Source of the DNA: NIOZ-UU13 sp964444135
Lineage (GTDB): Bacteria > Planctomycetota > Phycisphaerae > Sedimentisphaerales > Anaerobacaceae
Length of the DNA stretch: 64,000 nucleotides
NCBI GenBank assembly: GCA_964444135.1
Contig: CAYUFX010000009.1
Location: 25,404-89,403 of the forward strand
Direction: 5' to 3'
Below, one piece after another: positions 1 to 9,179 of the stretch; position 1 is the first letter of the stretch, and every line of letters begins with the position of its first letter. Below the pieces are notes generated by a model, which was not told the DNA's origin, did not search any database, and saw nothing but the letters and a program-made list of their open reading frames with translations. A program made the position numbers and the translations under genes.

Positions 1-1
1 T

Positions 2-733
2 CTATTCATGATATTCCGAATCAGGCTTCGGTAAAGCAGCCAGTCCCTTCTTCTGACCCGGCGTAATAACCCCGCCGCTGACGGTAAATCTAAATGCTTC
101 CTCTACTGTCATATCTAAATCTATGGTTTTGTTCCTCGGAACCATTATTATAAAGCCTGTAAAAGGTGTCGGGGAAGTGGGTATAAGAATAGTAAGAAAT
201 TCCTTTTTAACATTGTTCACGACCTTCTCAAGTCCGGAGCCTGTAACAAAACCTACAGACCATATACCCTTTCGGGGATACTCGACCGCAACGACTCTTG
301 AGAAGGGTGGTCTTCCCTGCTCTTCCTGCGCAAACAAAAAATCAGTAACTTGTTTCACATAGGGGTAAACCTTCCTTAAAACGGGTGTGTTCATTATGAA
401 TTTTTCGACCATTCGCCATAGTGTCCTGCCCATGACACTGGCCAATAATGCGCCCACTACGCAAACAGCAACCAGAGCTATCAAAAAGCCGGCTATGGAG
501 CCCCATCCATCAACCCAGAACTTGTTCCAAACCTGCTTGACGAGTTCATTACTTGGGTCGTCCCACTCAAGCCCCTTAACCAACATTGTCAAGCGAACCA
601 GACCACGATTTATATGGACACTGATGTTGTTCTGGATGAACTTGTAGCCCCAGACAAATATCCCTATTGTCAGAATAGTCGGCAATAGTACGGCTAATCC
701 ACGAAAAAAGTAACTTTTAAACCGTCCCGCCAT
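2..733 (-). CDS. DUF502 family membrane protein
   Basis: This is a 243-residue inner-membrane protein of the DUF502 family. The gene is complete, with its stop codon at the left edge of the window. A basic N-terminus leads into a first hydrophobic segment (about residues 10-30, GLAVLLPTILTIGIFVWGY), and a second lies at about 78-103. Conserved family stretches follow: TPVLRKVYPYVKQ around 116-128 and TPFTGFIIMVPR around 187-198. The C-terminal half is predicted to be soluble. The molecular function of DUF502 is unknown. It is followed after about 100 bp by another minus-strand membrane protein, but nothing in the sequence links the two functionally. Confidence 0.9.
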   Translation of the reverse strand: MAGRFKSYFFRGLAVLLPTILTIGIFVWGYKFIQNNISVHINRGLVRLTMLVKGLEWDDPSNELVKQVWNKFWVDGWGSIAGFLIALVAVCVVGALLASVMGRTLWRMVEKFIMNTPVLRKVYPYVKQVTDFLFAQEEQGRPPFSRVVAVEYPRKGIWSVGFVTGSGLEKVVNNVKKEFLTILIPTSPTPFTGFIIMVPRNKTIDLDMTVEEAFRFTVSGGVITPGQKKGLAALPKPDSEYHE

Positions 734-832
734 CGGATACTATTAAAAACAGCCCCTGATTATTATCAATTTATCGTTTTTTGTGCAACCAAAGCCGCTT
801 ACAACACGGCTTCTTACACAGAGCACCATATA

Positions 833-1888
833 TTAAGTTATCGGCTTATCATAGTCAACAAAAAAGTCTTTCGGCAAATGTGCACCAATCAAATGTACCG
901 CCGCCCCCGGCAGTGAAGCGAGCATCCATACTATCCGCTGGCACAAGGCCAGAGCTAACGCCGCCTCTGCTTCGACACCGGCATAACGGATAAAAAGGTA
1001 GGCGAGTGTACCTTCCACTACCACGGCACCGCCGACACTGACAGGCAGAGCCCCCAACACCCACGTCAGTGTGAAAAAAACATAGTAATATTTGAGGCTT
1101 GCGGTAATCCCAAGATTTTTCCCAAGAAACCAGAAACCTGTTATCGTTATAATCTGCATAAAAACAGTCAGCCCAAAGGCCGCAAGGATTGTCAGGGGTT
1201 TACTGCAGTAAATATAAACCGCATCTTTAAGCTTTTCAAACGCCCTGACGCTGTGGATTCGAATATGCAGCCAGGTCGCTCGCAGCAAAACCCTGCCCCG
1301 CCTGTGCAACAACAGTCCGCAAAAAACCGCCGCCAATACTCCAGCCACCCAAATAATACCTCCTTTGTATTCAGCGAGAAACTTAAAAGGCCCACTGCGG
1401 CCGGTAAAGGTTAGTGCATCCGCCTTGCCTCGCAGGAAAAGCACGTAGAAAAAAACCGCGATTATCAATGTGCTTAACAACCCAATAATCCGGTCAACAA
1501 ATACACTCAAAACCGCTTCGAACTTTTTAGGCGTGTGTTTTGTAACGTACCAGGCACGAAGCAAATCACCCCCTACCGAACCCGGCATGAAGTTATTGTA
1601 AAAAAGACCTAAAAAAATCAGCCTTATGGCAGAAAATAAATTTATAAAGATAGATTGAGTTCTGAGAAGAAGCAACCAGCGGAAGCCTATCATAACCTGG
1701 CCAATGACAAAAATACCGAGTGCTGCAGCAAAAATCGCCAAATTCATTCGAGCAAAAATCGCCGTTAAATTGCTCCACCTCTGCCCACGAGATACCCACA
1801 CTATGGCCCAAATGACACCAACCACAACCACCAAAATACGCATAAACAGGAAAACGTATTTACTTTTCTCAGTTTTCGCCTTGGGCAT
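833..1888 (-). CDS. YbhN/UPF0104-type flippase-like membrane protein (LPG synthase TM family)
   Basis: This 351-residue polytopic membrane protein belongs to the lysylphosphatidylglycerol synthase TM-region / UPF0104 superfamily. Its signature is visible in the LGLFYNNFMPGSVGGDLLRA block near residues 91-110 and in GALPVSVGGAVVVEGTLAYL near 280-300, with seven or more hydrophobic segments between. Related proteins flip or transfer lipids, often in cell-envelope biosynthesis, but the substrate cannot be read from sequence. The soluble aminoacyl-transferase domain of true MprF is absent, so lysinylation of lipids is unlikely. It is transcribed in the same direction as the DUF502 gene. Confidence 0.9.
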   Translation of the reverse strand: MPKAKTEKSKYVFLFMRILVVVVGVIWAIVWVSRGQRWSNLTAIFARMNLAIFAAALGIFVIGQVMIGFRWLLLLRTQSIFINLFSAIRLIFLGLFYNNFMPGSVGGDLLRAWYVTKHTPKKFEAVLSVFVDRIIGLLSTLIIAVFFYVLFLRGKADALTFTGRSGPFKFLAEYKGGIIWVAGVLAAVFCGLLLHRRGRVLLRATWLHIRIHSVRAFEKLKDAVYIYCSKPLTILAAFGLTVFMQIITITGFWFLGKNLGITASLKYYYVFFTLTWVLGALPVSVGGAVVVEGTLAYLFIRYAGVEAEAALALALCQRIVWMLASLPGAAVHLIGAHLPKDFFVDYDKPIT

Positions 1889-2019
1889 TGAAGTAGCTTG
1901 CCTTGAAAAAAACTTGTTTTCGAAGATAATAACGGGTAAAACTTATCTTGGCAAGATGATATTTGGTGAATAGTGAGTGGTGAGTATTTAACCATTTAAC
2001 GAGATAGGAGACCAAACAA

Positions 2020-2433
2020 GTGGGTAAAAAACAAGACATCGAAGAGGGCGTGGAGTTTATTCCGAAATTCGATGCTAACGGCCTGATATCAGCTATAGCT
2101 CAGGACAGCCAGACCGGGCAGATATTAATGGTCGCTTATATGAATCGTCAGGCACTTGAGATGACAATCCAAACCGGCTATGCCACATACTTCAGCAGGT
2201 CGCGACAAAAACTATGGAAGAAAGGCGAGCAGAGCGGCCACGTCCAAAAAGTAGAACAGATACTGGTCGATTGCGACCAGGACTGCCTGATTCTAAAAGT
2301 AGCAGTCGATGCCGGCCAATGCCACGTTGGTTATCGGTCCTGTTTTTACCGCGCATTGATGAAGAACACAGACAAAAAGCTGAAATTTATCGCAGATAAG
2401 GTCTATAACCCCCAAAAAACCTACCGGAAGTAA
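2020..2433 (+). CDS. hisI: Phosphoribosyl-AMP cyclohydrolase
   Basis: HisI opens the purine ring of phosphoribosyl-AMP in the third step of histidine biosynthesis, in the cytoplasm. The 137-residue protein is a standalone cyclohydrolase without the HisE pyrophosphohydrolase domain. The family blocks are present: MVAYMNRQAL, SRSRQKLWKKGEQSGH, the metal-binding DCDQDC stretch and CHVGYRSCFYR. I chose the GTG start at 2020 because a TAGGAG ribosome binding site lies 9 bases upstream and no ATG fits better. It stands alone, with no other his gene in the window. The roughly 270 bp after it, before the next gene, hold no recognisable gene. Confidence 0.95.
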   Translation: MGKKQDIEEGVEFIPKFDANGLISAIAQDSQTGQILMVAYMNRQALEMTIQTGYATYFSRSRQKLWKKGEQSGHVQKVEQILVDCDQDCLILKVAVDAGQCHVGYRSCFYRALMKNTDKKLKFIADKVYNPQKTYRK

Positions 2434-2706
2434 AACTGAATTTCGGCGATGTGGTTGTGTATCTGCTTGCTACAAAGAAAGTTACTACATATGCGATTCA
2501 ACAAACAAAAAAAAACGGGATAATCCGGAATTTTTCCTTGTTTTTAGAGCAATAATGTGGTATCTTATTACTTGTAAACAATAGACTTAGTGAGGAGTGT
2601 CAACATTTTTTTCTCTCATTTTTGAATCTTTATTCCTCACAGAGCGTCTGGTGTACGGAAAAAGTGTTTCAAAATCAAAAATTCTTTTTTCAGGAGGACT
2701 TAAATT

Positions 2707-5163
2707 ATGAAAAGATTTAAACCAAAGGTATTGTTGGTTTGTGTGCTGACGTTACTGCTCGGTATGGCAAATCTCGCTGTGGGCGCTCCAGCCAATGATA
2801 ACTGTGCGAACGCAACGTCGGTCGGTAACGTAACGAACCTGGCGTTCGACACTACATCGGCGACGTTCGATGGGCCCGGCTCCTGTGAGACCGCCCCGAA
2901 CATCTGGTACGTCTATACCGCCACCCAGAGCGGTGGAGTCACCGTCAGCCTGTGCGGCAGCAGCTACGACACCGCGCTTGCCGTATATGATGGGGGCGAT
3001 TGCCCCCCGAAGCAGGAGGACATGATTAGATGCAACGACGATTTCTGTGGCAAGCAGTCGGAGGTCGTCTTCTATGCTAACGCCGGCAGAGAGTACCTGA
3101 TCGAGGTTGGAGGGTGGGGCTCCCACATGGGTCAGGGTGTACTGAATATCAGTTACGAGATGGTGCCGGATGGACGGCCCTCCAACGATGACTGTGATAA
3201 CGCAATGTCGGTCGGTAACGTAACAAACCGGAGGTTCGACACCACTTTTGCGACGTTCGATGGTCCCGGCTACTGCATGGAGAGCCCAAACATCTGGTAC
3301 ACCTATTCTGCTGATTACACGGGTAGCGTCACTGTCAGCCTCTGTGGCAGCGACTACGACTCTAAGCTCGCCATTTATCACAATGGGTTTGGTTGGTACC
3401 CGGATGAGGACGACTTGATCGATTGCAATGACGACTTCTGCGGTACGGATGCCCAGATCACCTTTACAGCAATCGCCGGCAGCCATTATCTTATTGAGGT
3501 AGGGGCGTACAACGGCGAAGCCGGCCAGGGTGTGTTGAATATCAATTCCGGTTGGGGTTGGTGGCCCAGTGAGCCGCCCAACGACGACTGCTTTGATGCA
3601 ACGCACGTCGGTAACGTAACGAACCTGCCGTTCGACACCACCAATGCGACGTTCGATGGTCCCGGCTACTATAATACCACCGACAACGTCTGGTACCGCT
3701 ATACCGCTCCGTACACGTGTGATGTTACCGTCAGCCTGTGTGGCAGCAGCTACGACACCGTGCTCGTCGTCTATGACGGCTGGGATTGTAACCCGGCGTA
3801 TGCGGACATGATCACACGCAACGACGACTTCTGTGGTCTGCAGTCTAAGGTCACCTTCGACGCAATCGCCGGCCATCACTACCTAATCGAGGTCGGGGGC
3901 GCCACCGACTCGGATCACGGTCCAGGTGTGCTGACAATCAACTGTCAGGGATGGCCTCCAACATTATCAAACGATAATTGTAATAATGCAAAGCCCATCG
4001 GCAACGTGACTGACCTGCCCTTTAACACCACCAACGCAACGTTCGATGGCCCCGATGACTGTGTGAAAAGCCCAAACATCTGGTACCGCTATACCGCTGT
4101 AAGCACAGGTGAGGTTACCGTCAGCTTGTGCGGCAGCAGCTACGACACAAAGCTCGCCGTCTATAGGGGAGTCAATTGCCCTCCGAGCCCAAGTGACCGA
4201 ATCGAATGCAATGATGACTTCTGTGGTTGGCAGTCACAGATTACCTTTGCCGCAACCGCCGGCAGCCGGTACCTTTTCGATGTTGGCGGGTTCGGCTCCA
4301 GCACCGGTCAGGGTGTGATAAGTGTTATTTCTGAGGGAGTACCTCCAACAAAGGCATTAGACCTCGGTGATGCACCGGACAGCAGTAACAATTCCAGTAG
4401 AAACATGACCGCATATCCCAAGGGAGGCCCTTCAGGAGTGAGAGCATATTACCCCACTGTCTTCAACGATGCCAGTGGTGCCGGGCCTTATGGGCCGGTT
4501 CACTTAAATCCTCAGGCAGTGGCTTACTTAGGCAGCACTATTACTAATGAAGCCGAAGCTGACATGGGCCAGGATCAGGATGGCGTCAACAACATCGGTC
4601 CACAATCCAACTCACCGGACAGGGACCAGGGCGACGATGGTGTCATCTTCCCGTTAAATCTGGCACATTGTCGCTGGACAACATTTGACTATTTTGCCAA
4701 CATTATCAACCCAGGTATCGGCCTTTGGGTCAATGTCTGGTGTGACTGGAACCGTGATGGCGACTGGGACGACGACAGCAGCACAGACTCAACTCTTGTC
4801 TGTCCCAAGGGTCTTGTATCAGAGTGGGCAGTGCAGAATCAGTATCTTTTCAATCTGGCAGCCGGATTACATCAGATCACCACACCGGCGTTCCTGTCCT
4901 GCCATCCGAAGAATACTCCCGAGGAGATATGGATGAGGATTACTCTTTCTGAGCAGCCCTGGACGAGCGGCAGTAATCCCGGCACGAGAGGCAATGGCGG
5001 TTCCGGCCCAAAGACGGGATACGAGTACGGTGAAACGGAAGATTACTACTTCACTCCTAAGACAACCTACACGGCATGCGAGGATTTCAACGGCGATGGG
5101 GTAATTAACCTCGCAGACCTGGCAACTTTCACTACCGATTGGCTTGAGAACTGTCCGCAGTAA
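2707..5163 (+). CDS. Secreted protein: four PPC-like repeats, GEVED domain, dockerin-like tail
   Basis: This is an 818-residue exported protein. A signal peptide (about residues 1-26, ending LAVGA) is followed by four repeats of about 130 residues, starting near 28, 158, 290 and 419. Each repeat carries NDNC, VGNVTN, FDTT, ATFDGP, a (D/N)xWYxYTA-like strand, VTVSLCGSSYDT, CNDDFCG and YLIEVGG. This pattern resembles pre-peptidase C-terminal (PPC)-type beta domains. A GEVED-type domain starts at DLGDAPDSS near 551. The last 30 residues are a half-dockerin-like Ca-binding motif, DFNGDGVINLADLATF. AGGAGG lies 9 bases before the ATG, and a strong terminator follows. The paired cysteines suit an extracellular location. 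No catalytic domain is visible, so adhesion or surface assembly is an inference. Confidence 0.9.
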   Translation: MKRFKPKVLLVCVLTLLLGMANLAVGAPANDNCANATSVGNVTNLAFDTTSATFDGPGSCETAPNIWYVYTATQSGGVTVSLCGSSYDTALAVYDGGDCPPKQEDMIRCNDDFCGKQSEVVFYANAGREYLIEVGGWGSHMGQGVLNISYEMVPDGRPSNDDCDNAMSVGNVTNRRFDTTFATFDGPGYCMESPNIWYTYSADYTGSVTVSLCGSDYDSKLAIYHNGFGWYPDEDDLIDCNDDFCGTDAQITFTAIAGSHYLIEVGAYNGEAGQGVLNINSGWGWWPSEPPNDDCFDATHVGNVTNLPFDTTNATFDGPGYYNTTDNVWYRYTAPYTCDVTVSLCGSSYDTVLVVYDGWDCNPAYADMITRNDDFCGLQSKVTFDAIAGHHYLIEVGGATDSDHGPGVLTINCQGWPPTLSNDNCNNAKPIGNVTDLPFNTTNATFDGPDDCVKSPNIWYRYTAVSTGEVTVSLCGSSYDTKLAVYRGVNCPPSPSDRIECNDDFCGWQSQITFAATAGSRYLFDVGGFGSSTGQGVISVISEGVPPTKALDLGDAPDSSNNSSRNMTAYPKGGPSGVRAYYPTVFNDASGAGPYGPVHLNPQAVAYLGSTITNEAEADMGQDQDGVNNIGPQSNSPDRDQGDDGVIFPLNLAHCRWTTFDYFANIINPGIGLWVNVWCDWNRDGDWDDDSSTDSTLVCPKGLVSEWAVQNQYLFNLAAGLHQITTPAFLSCHPKNTPEEIWMRITLSEQPWTSGSNPGTRGNGGSGPKTGYEYGETEDYYFTPKTTYTACEDFNGDGVINLADLATFTTDWLENCPQ

Positions 5164-5193
5164 TTTTGTGGAATATCTGAATTTACGCAAACC

Positions 5194-5230
5194 AAGGCTG
5201 TGAGTGAAAATCACTCACAGCCTTTCTTCT
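5194..5230 (+). terminator. Rho-independent terminator after the secreted repeat protein
   Basis: A perfect 14-bp inverted repeat (AAGGCTGTGAGTGA, then its complement) with a 3-base AAA loop is followed by TCTTCTTT-like pyrimidines. It starts 31 bases after the stop codon of the large secreted protein. Confidence 0.9.
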
Positions 5231-5366
5231 TTGGTGCCCAGCCCCGGCCTGTACTAATAGAACTTATGTTCAGGTTGTTTCTCGAGCTTAGCTACGGTCG
5301 TCAGAAGTCTAAATGAATCTATTCTTTCAGAAAAAATTGCGAGCTAAAGCTCATCCTACAACTGGC

Positions 5367-6344
5367 TTATCCTGATAATAATTTTGCTGCTTCTTTAGCG
5401 AAATAGGTAATAACAATATCTGCTCCTGCTCGTTTGATTGCTGTAAGGACTTCTAACATTGTTGCCTTTCCATCTAAGAGTTCTGCGGCGGCGGAACTCT
5501 TTACCATCATATATTCGCCGCTGACGTTGTAGGCGGCGAGCGGACAATCAAAACGCTGCCGTGCTCGATATATAATGTCGAGGTAGGCAAGGGCTGGCTT
5601 TACCATTACAATATCAGCACCTTCTTCTATATCGAGTGCAATCTCGGCCATCGCCTGGTCGGCACCGGCGGCAGGATCCATCTGATAGGTCCTGCGGTCG
5701 CCGAAGGCGGGGGCAGATTCGGCAGCCTCTCTGAACGGCCCATAGAAAGCAGAAGCATACTTTGCCGCGTAAGACATAATCGCCACGTTCTCAAAATCGT
5801 TTTCTTCGAGCGCTTCACGAATGTACCCGACCCGGCCATCCATCATATCCGAAGGAGCAACTATATCGGCACCGGCCTGGGCGTGTGAAAGGGCCACCTT
5901 TGCCAATAGTTCGCAGGTTTGGTCGTTATCGATTTTGCCGTCTTTGATGATGCCGCAATGGCCGTGGTCGGTGTACTCGCAAAGGCAAACGTCGGTAATA
6001 ACCAGAAGCTGCGGTGCCGCTTTTTTGATTTCTTTGATAGAGCGCTGCACAACGCCGTCTTCGGCCCAGGCCTGTGAGCCGATATCATCTTTCTTGCCCG
6101 GCAGACCGAAAAGCAGAACCGCAGGTATATCCAAAGAGGCCACTTCAGCAGCTTCGGCCGCGATTGTATCCGGTGAGAAATGGAAACAATCGGTCATTGA
6201 CTTGATAGGCTGTTTGAGACCTTTGCCTTCCCGAACAAATAACGGATAAACCAAATCATCGACGCTCAAAGAGGTTTGACGCACCAGTCTTCGCATAGAA
6301 TCACTGCTGCGCAGCCTTCGCATTCTGATTTTTGGAAAAGACAT
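5367..6344 (-). CDS. hemB: Delta-aminolevulinic acid dehydratase (porphobilinogen synthase)
   Basis: HemB condenses two 5-aminolevulinate molecules into porphobilinogen, the second common step of tetrapyrrole synthesis. The 325-residue protein is full length. The two active-site lysines are recognisable at about residue 195 (SYAAKYASAFYGPF) and residue 249 (MVKPALAYLD). The three-cysteine zinc site is present as CLCEYTDHGHC, so this is the zinc-dependent type. DIVAPSDMMDGRVGYI is also conserved. It lies downstream of the cobA-hemD fusion on the same strand, separated by about 255 bp of repeat-containing DNA, so co-transcription is possible but the operon is interrupted. Confidence 0.97.
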   Translation of the reverse strand: MSFPKIRMRRLRSSDSMRRLVRQTSLSVDDLVYPLFVREGKGLKQPIKSMTDCFHFSPDTIAAEAAEVASLDIPAVLLFGLPGKKDDIGSQAWAEDGVVQRSIKEIKKAAPQLLVITDVCLCEYTDHGHCGIIKDGKIDNDQTCELLAKVALSHAQAGADIVAPSDMMDGRVGYIREALEENDFENVAIMSYAAKYASAFYGPFREAAESAPAFGDRRTYQMDPAAGADQAMAEIALDIEEGADIVMVKPALAYLDIIYRARQRFDCPLAAYNVSGEYMMVKSSAAAELLDGKATMLEVLTAIKRAGADIVITYFAKEAAKLLSG

Positions 6345-6391
6345 AATTAGCTCCTTCGGAGAAACTCGAAATTCGAATTTCTATATAGTTC

Positions 6392-6549
6392 CTGTTGCGG
6401 AAACAGTATTTGTCATTCCCGCCCCGCATCGTGTGCGGGATAAACTCCAGCGGGAATCCAGCTTTTTCGCTCTGGACCCCTGCTCCTTCGACTTCGCTCA
6501 GGACAGGTTTCGCAGGGGTGACATCGTCGATTTTTGTTTTCCGCAACAG
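6392..6549. repeat. Dispersed repeat bounded by 12-bp inverted repeats
   Basis: This 158-bp unit lies between hemB and cobA-hemD. A perfect 12-bp inverted repeat (CTGTTGCGGAAA at 6392-6403, its complement at 6538-6549) bounds it. Inside are smaller palindromes, such as CCCGCATCGTGTGCGGG and the pair CATTCCCGC/GCGGGAATC, and the words CTTCGACTTCGCTCAGGAC and GTCATTCCCGC, which recall dispersed repeats of many bacterial genomes. Open frames across it are not convincing genes. Confidence 0.6.
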
Positions 6550-6599
6550 ATACTAAATACGAAACAATATCTAAATTCAAATGTCCAAAACCAAGATAT

Positions 6600-8117
6600 T
6601 TATCTTCTATACGTTTGCTCTATTGCATCAAGTAAGCCATCAAGGGTGTGGTCTTCGGCTGTTACATCAATCCTTACACCGAGCGTTTTCAACCGTTCGG
6701 AAGTTACCGGGCCAATCGATGCAACTTTTACGTTACCTGAATTAACCAGGTCGCTGCGGATTTGCTCAAAAAATCCATTTACCGAAGAAGGACTTGCAAA
6801 GGTCAGCCAGTCAATCCGGCCATTGCTGATTTCTTCAATTAGCCAGGTGCATTGGCTTTTTTCTTCTACGGCTGTATAAACAGCTACATCCTGAACTTCG
6901 GCTCCGCCTTTGTCCAACAGCTCAACAAGCTCGTTTGAAGCAATCTTTGAGCGTAAAAGCAAGACCTTTTTGCTTCGCAAGTTTGTATAGGCGATTAATT
7001 GTTTGCCGAGCTCCTTACCGGTAAAAACGCTCGGGACAAAATCCGCTTTTATGCCGAAGTCGCTGAGCTTAGCTGCGGTTCCGTTACCTATTGCGGCAAT
7101 CTTGGCCGAGCCGAAGACTCTGGCATCCTTGCCTAAGCCCTGTACAGTTTCAAAGAATATAGTTACGCCGTTGCCGCTTGTAAAGATTATCCAATCGTAC
7201 TCGGTGATTTTTGCGAGCGTCCTTACGAACTCGTTTTTGTGCGTTAGAGGCCTGATTTCTATTGTTGGGAAATCTATCGGGTTACCGCCGCGGTCAATTA
7301 TTTTAGCTGCGAAACCGGCATTGCCGGCAGTGTCCCGGGTTACAACAATATTTTTGCCAAACAATGGCTTTTTCATAAACCAGTTCAACTGTGCGTTACT
7401 GTCCGCAGCGGCACCGATAACGATAATCGCCGGCGGCTCGATCCCCTGCTGCTTACAGTTTTCGCTTATATTGCTTAGCGCAGCTTTTACAACTCTCTGA
7501 GCTGGGAAAGTAGCATCAGCAATTACAGCCGTCGGTGTATCGGCTCCCATACCATTTTCCATTAGTCGTTCAGCAATAAAGCTTAGATTGCCGATGCCCA
7601 TATAGAAAACGATGGTGCCGCTGAATTTTGCAAGTAAGCTCCAGTCAATATTGCTCTTTTGCTTGCCCTGTTTCTCCTGGCCGGTTACAAAAACCACCTG
7701 CGAGCTGTATTCTCTGTCGGTCAGCATGATGCCGGCATAGGCAGCGACGGCGATACCGGCGGTTATGCCAGGTACTATTTCAAACCCGATGCCGTGTTCG
7801 ATAAGAACAGCAAGCTCCTCGGCAACTCTGCCGAAGATACAGGGGTCGCCGCCCTTTAACCGTACAACCGTTCGGCTACTGGAGGCCTTTTCGAGCAGCA
7901 GCTTGTTAATTTCTTCCTGCGTAACCGAAGCGCCGCCGATGCGTTTGGGCACATGGATAATCTCGGCGTCGGCGCGGGCAAATCTCAGCAAAGCAGGATT
8001 GGCTAACTTATCGTAAATTATACAATCTGCTTTTTTTAGAACCTCAGCGCCGTGAACGGTAATCAAATCCGCCCTGCCCGGGCCGGCTCCAACAAGATAT
8101 ACAAAACCTTTTTCCAT
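6600..8117 (-). CDS. cobA-hemD: Fused uroporphyrinogen-III C-methyltransferase / uroporphyrinogen-III synthase
   Basis: This 505-residue bifunctional enzyme acts at the tetrapyrrole branch point. Residues 1-245 are a SUMT (CobA/CysG-C-like) domain with VYLVGAGPGRADLIT, a VRLKGGDPCIFGR block, and VPGITAGIAVAAYAGI. This domain methylates uroporphyrinogen III to precorrin-2, toward sirohaem or cobalamin. Residues from about 255 to 500 are a HemD domain, recognised by GKNIVVTRDTAGNAGFA, DWIIFTSGNGV and LTFASPSSVNGF, which closes and inverts hydroxymethylbilane to uroporphyrinogen III. This fusion is well known in several bacterial groups. The gene lies upstream of hemB. A hemC is expected in such loci but is not in the window. 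Confidence 0.95.
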   Translation of the reverse strand: MEKGFVYLVGAGPGRADLITVHGAEVLKKADCIIYDKLANPALLRFARADAEIIHVPKRIGGASVTQEEINKLLLEKASSSRTVVRLKGGDPCIFGRVAEELAVLIEHGIGFEIVPGITAGIAVAAYAGIMLTDREYSSQVVFVTGQEKQGKQKSNIDWSLLAKFSGTIVFYMGIGNLSFIAERLMENGMGADTPTAVIADATFPAQRVVKAALSNISENCKQQGIEPPAIIVIGAAADSNAQLNWFMKKPLFGKNIVVTRDTAGNAGFAAKIIDRGGNPIDFPTIEIRPLTHKNEFVRTLAKITEYDWIIFTSGNGVTIFFETVQGLGKDARVFGSAKIAAIGNGTAAKLSDFGIKADFVPSVFTGKELGKQLIAYTNLRSKKVLLLRSKIASNELVELLDKGGAEVQDVAVYTAVEEKSQCTWLIEEISNGRIDWLTFASPSSVNGFFEQIRSDLVNSGNVKVASIGPVTSERLKTLGVRIDVTAEDHTLDGLLDAIEQTYRR

Positions 8118-8498
8118 AGCATCAACTAACGTACAGCATAGGGTTTAGTGTGATGCTAAGATAACAAAAATCCGCAAAGAAAACCACTGATTTTGTTAAC
8201 CAAAGTTTTCACGGATTGGTTATTTGAACTGCAAAATGTCGAATAGAGAATATCCAATTACGAAGTGGGATTCCTTCGGAATTGACTCATTCGACTACGC
8301 CGGCATGACAAAGAGGAGAGATTGCCACGCTCGGCTTCGCCTCGCTCGCAATGACCCCGCACCAATTTACCCCCGCTAAAGAAATGCGAGGGCGGGCGGC
8401 AGTAGTCTAATTGGTGCGGGGCAGGCGTACATTCCTGCTCCCCTATCAGGTCGAGGACAAGTTTCGCATGAATGAACTGCGGAGCTATATATTGTTGA
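8118..8498. repeat. Gene-free stretch filled with dispersed repeats
   Basis: This 381-bp gap has no credible gene. It contains repeat words such as GATTGCCACGCTCGGCTTCG and CGCTCGCAATGACC (about 8320-8355) and a 67-bp palindromic unit with a perfect 13-bp inverted repeat (CCCCGCACCAATT at 8355-8367, complement at 8409-8421). The GCACCAATT arms and the GGGCGG.AGT core recur inside ccsA at 10984-11056. Confidence 0.6.
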
Positions 8499-9179
8499 TT
8501 ATTGGCCTGTGTATACGCAGACTCCGACCCGAGGTGAGTTAACTACAGGCAGAAGCATCACCTCGCCGCACTTGTGTTCGGCAGCACACTCATTGCAAAG
8601 CCATCCCTCGCCCGACCAAATACATTCGGTACACACATGAGCAGCCACTTTGCCGCAGGATATACAGGGGTACGAGGGAGGTTCATTTCTGGCCAAAACT
8701 GCGATGGATTCGTCCTTAATTTGTTTTTGCTCTTGCGAGACAACCCTCATCGCCAGGTGCGTAGTAGAGCCGAAGTCGTACTTATAGTTAAACTTCATCC
8801 CGGGACTAAGAATTTCATTCAACCTGGCCTCCATGCTTTCGTCATCAAATTCTGCCATTGGTGCCACCGAGTAGGTTTTGCCCTCAATCGTAAATGCGCT
8901 CATGTGGCCACAGCACTCCAGCCAGATTCGTCTAAGAAAATCGTCCAGAACATCGAGCGTTGCATCAGCAGGAATCTCAAGATGCATCCAATAATCGGAT
9001 GAGTAGCGTGCTTCAACCACAAGATGAAAGACTTCTGCTTTCCGCGGGCTTCGGACGGGAGATGACGTCTCGATATTTTCATCTTTTTGTTTGCACGATT
9101 TGAGGTGTTTGGTCATCGCTGACTTGCTGAAAGTGCCTCCGCACAAATGGCACTGCCCTTTTGACATTTGCCTTGTCAT
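8499..9179 (-). CDS. pRiA4b ORF-3-like zinc-finger protein
   Basis: This 226-residue protein resembles the plasmid pRiA4b ORF-3-like family. The middle region (about 50-150) carries the family pattern VVEARYSSDYWMHLEIPADATL and IWLECCGHMSAF, followed by YKYDFGSTTHLAMRV. An N-terminal zinc-knuckle-like motif, CHLCGGTFSKSAMTKHLKSC, lies at about 10-29. A C-terminal cysteine-rich domain (CISCGKVAAHVC, CNECAAEHKC) probably binds another zinc. Family members are often found near mobile DNA, and their function is not established. Repeats flank the gene on both sides. The long form with two zinc sites is typical of chromosomal copies, but this is an inference. Confidence 0.85.
   Translation of the reverse strand: MTRQMSKGQCHLCGGTFSKSAMTKHLKSCKQKDENIETSSPVRSPRKAEVFHLVVEARYSSDYWMHLEIPADATLDVLDDFLRRIWLECCGHMSAFTIEGKTYSVAPMAEFDDESMEARLNEILSPGMKFNYKYDFGSTTHLAMRVVSQEQKQIKDESIAVLARNEPPSYPCISCGKVAAHVCTECIWSGEGWLCNECAAEHKCGEVMLLPVVNSPRVGVCVYTGQ

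Noticed and set aside
2752..3879. 375-residue open frame on the minus strand inside the secreted repeat protein
   Set aside because: It lies antisense to four repeats with strong codon structure and a signal peptide on the plus strand; its length follows from the repeated GC-rich codons.
6433..6879. Plus-strand frame over the repeat between hemB and cobA-hemD
   Set aside because: Its first half is the dispersed repeat (FDFAQDRFRRGD-like translation) and the second half is antisense to hemD.
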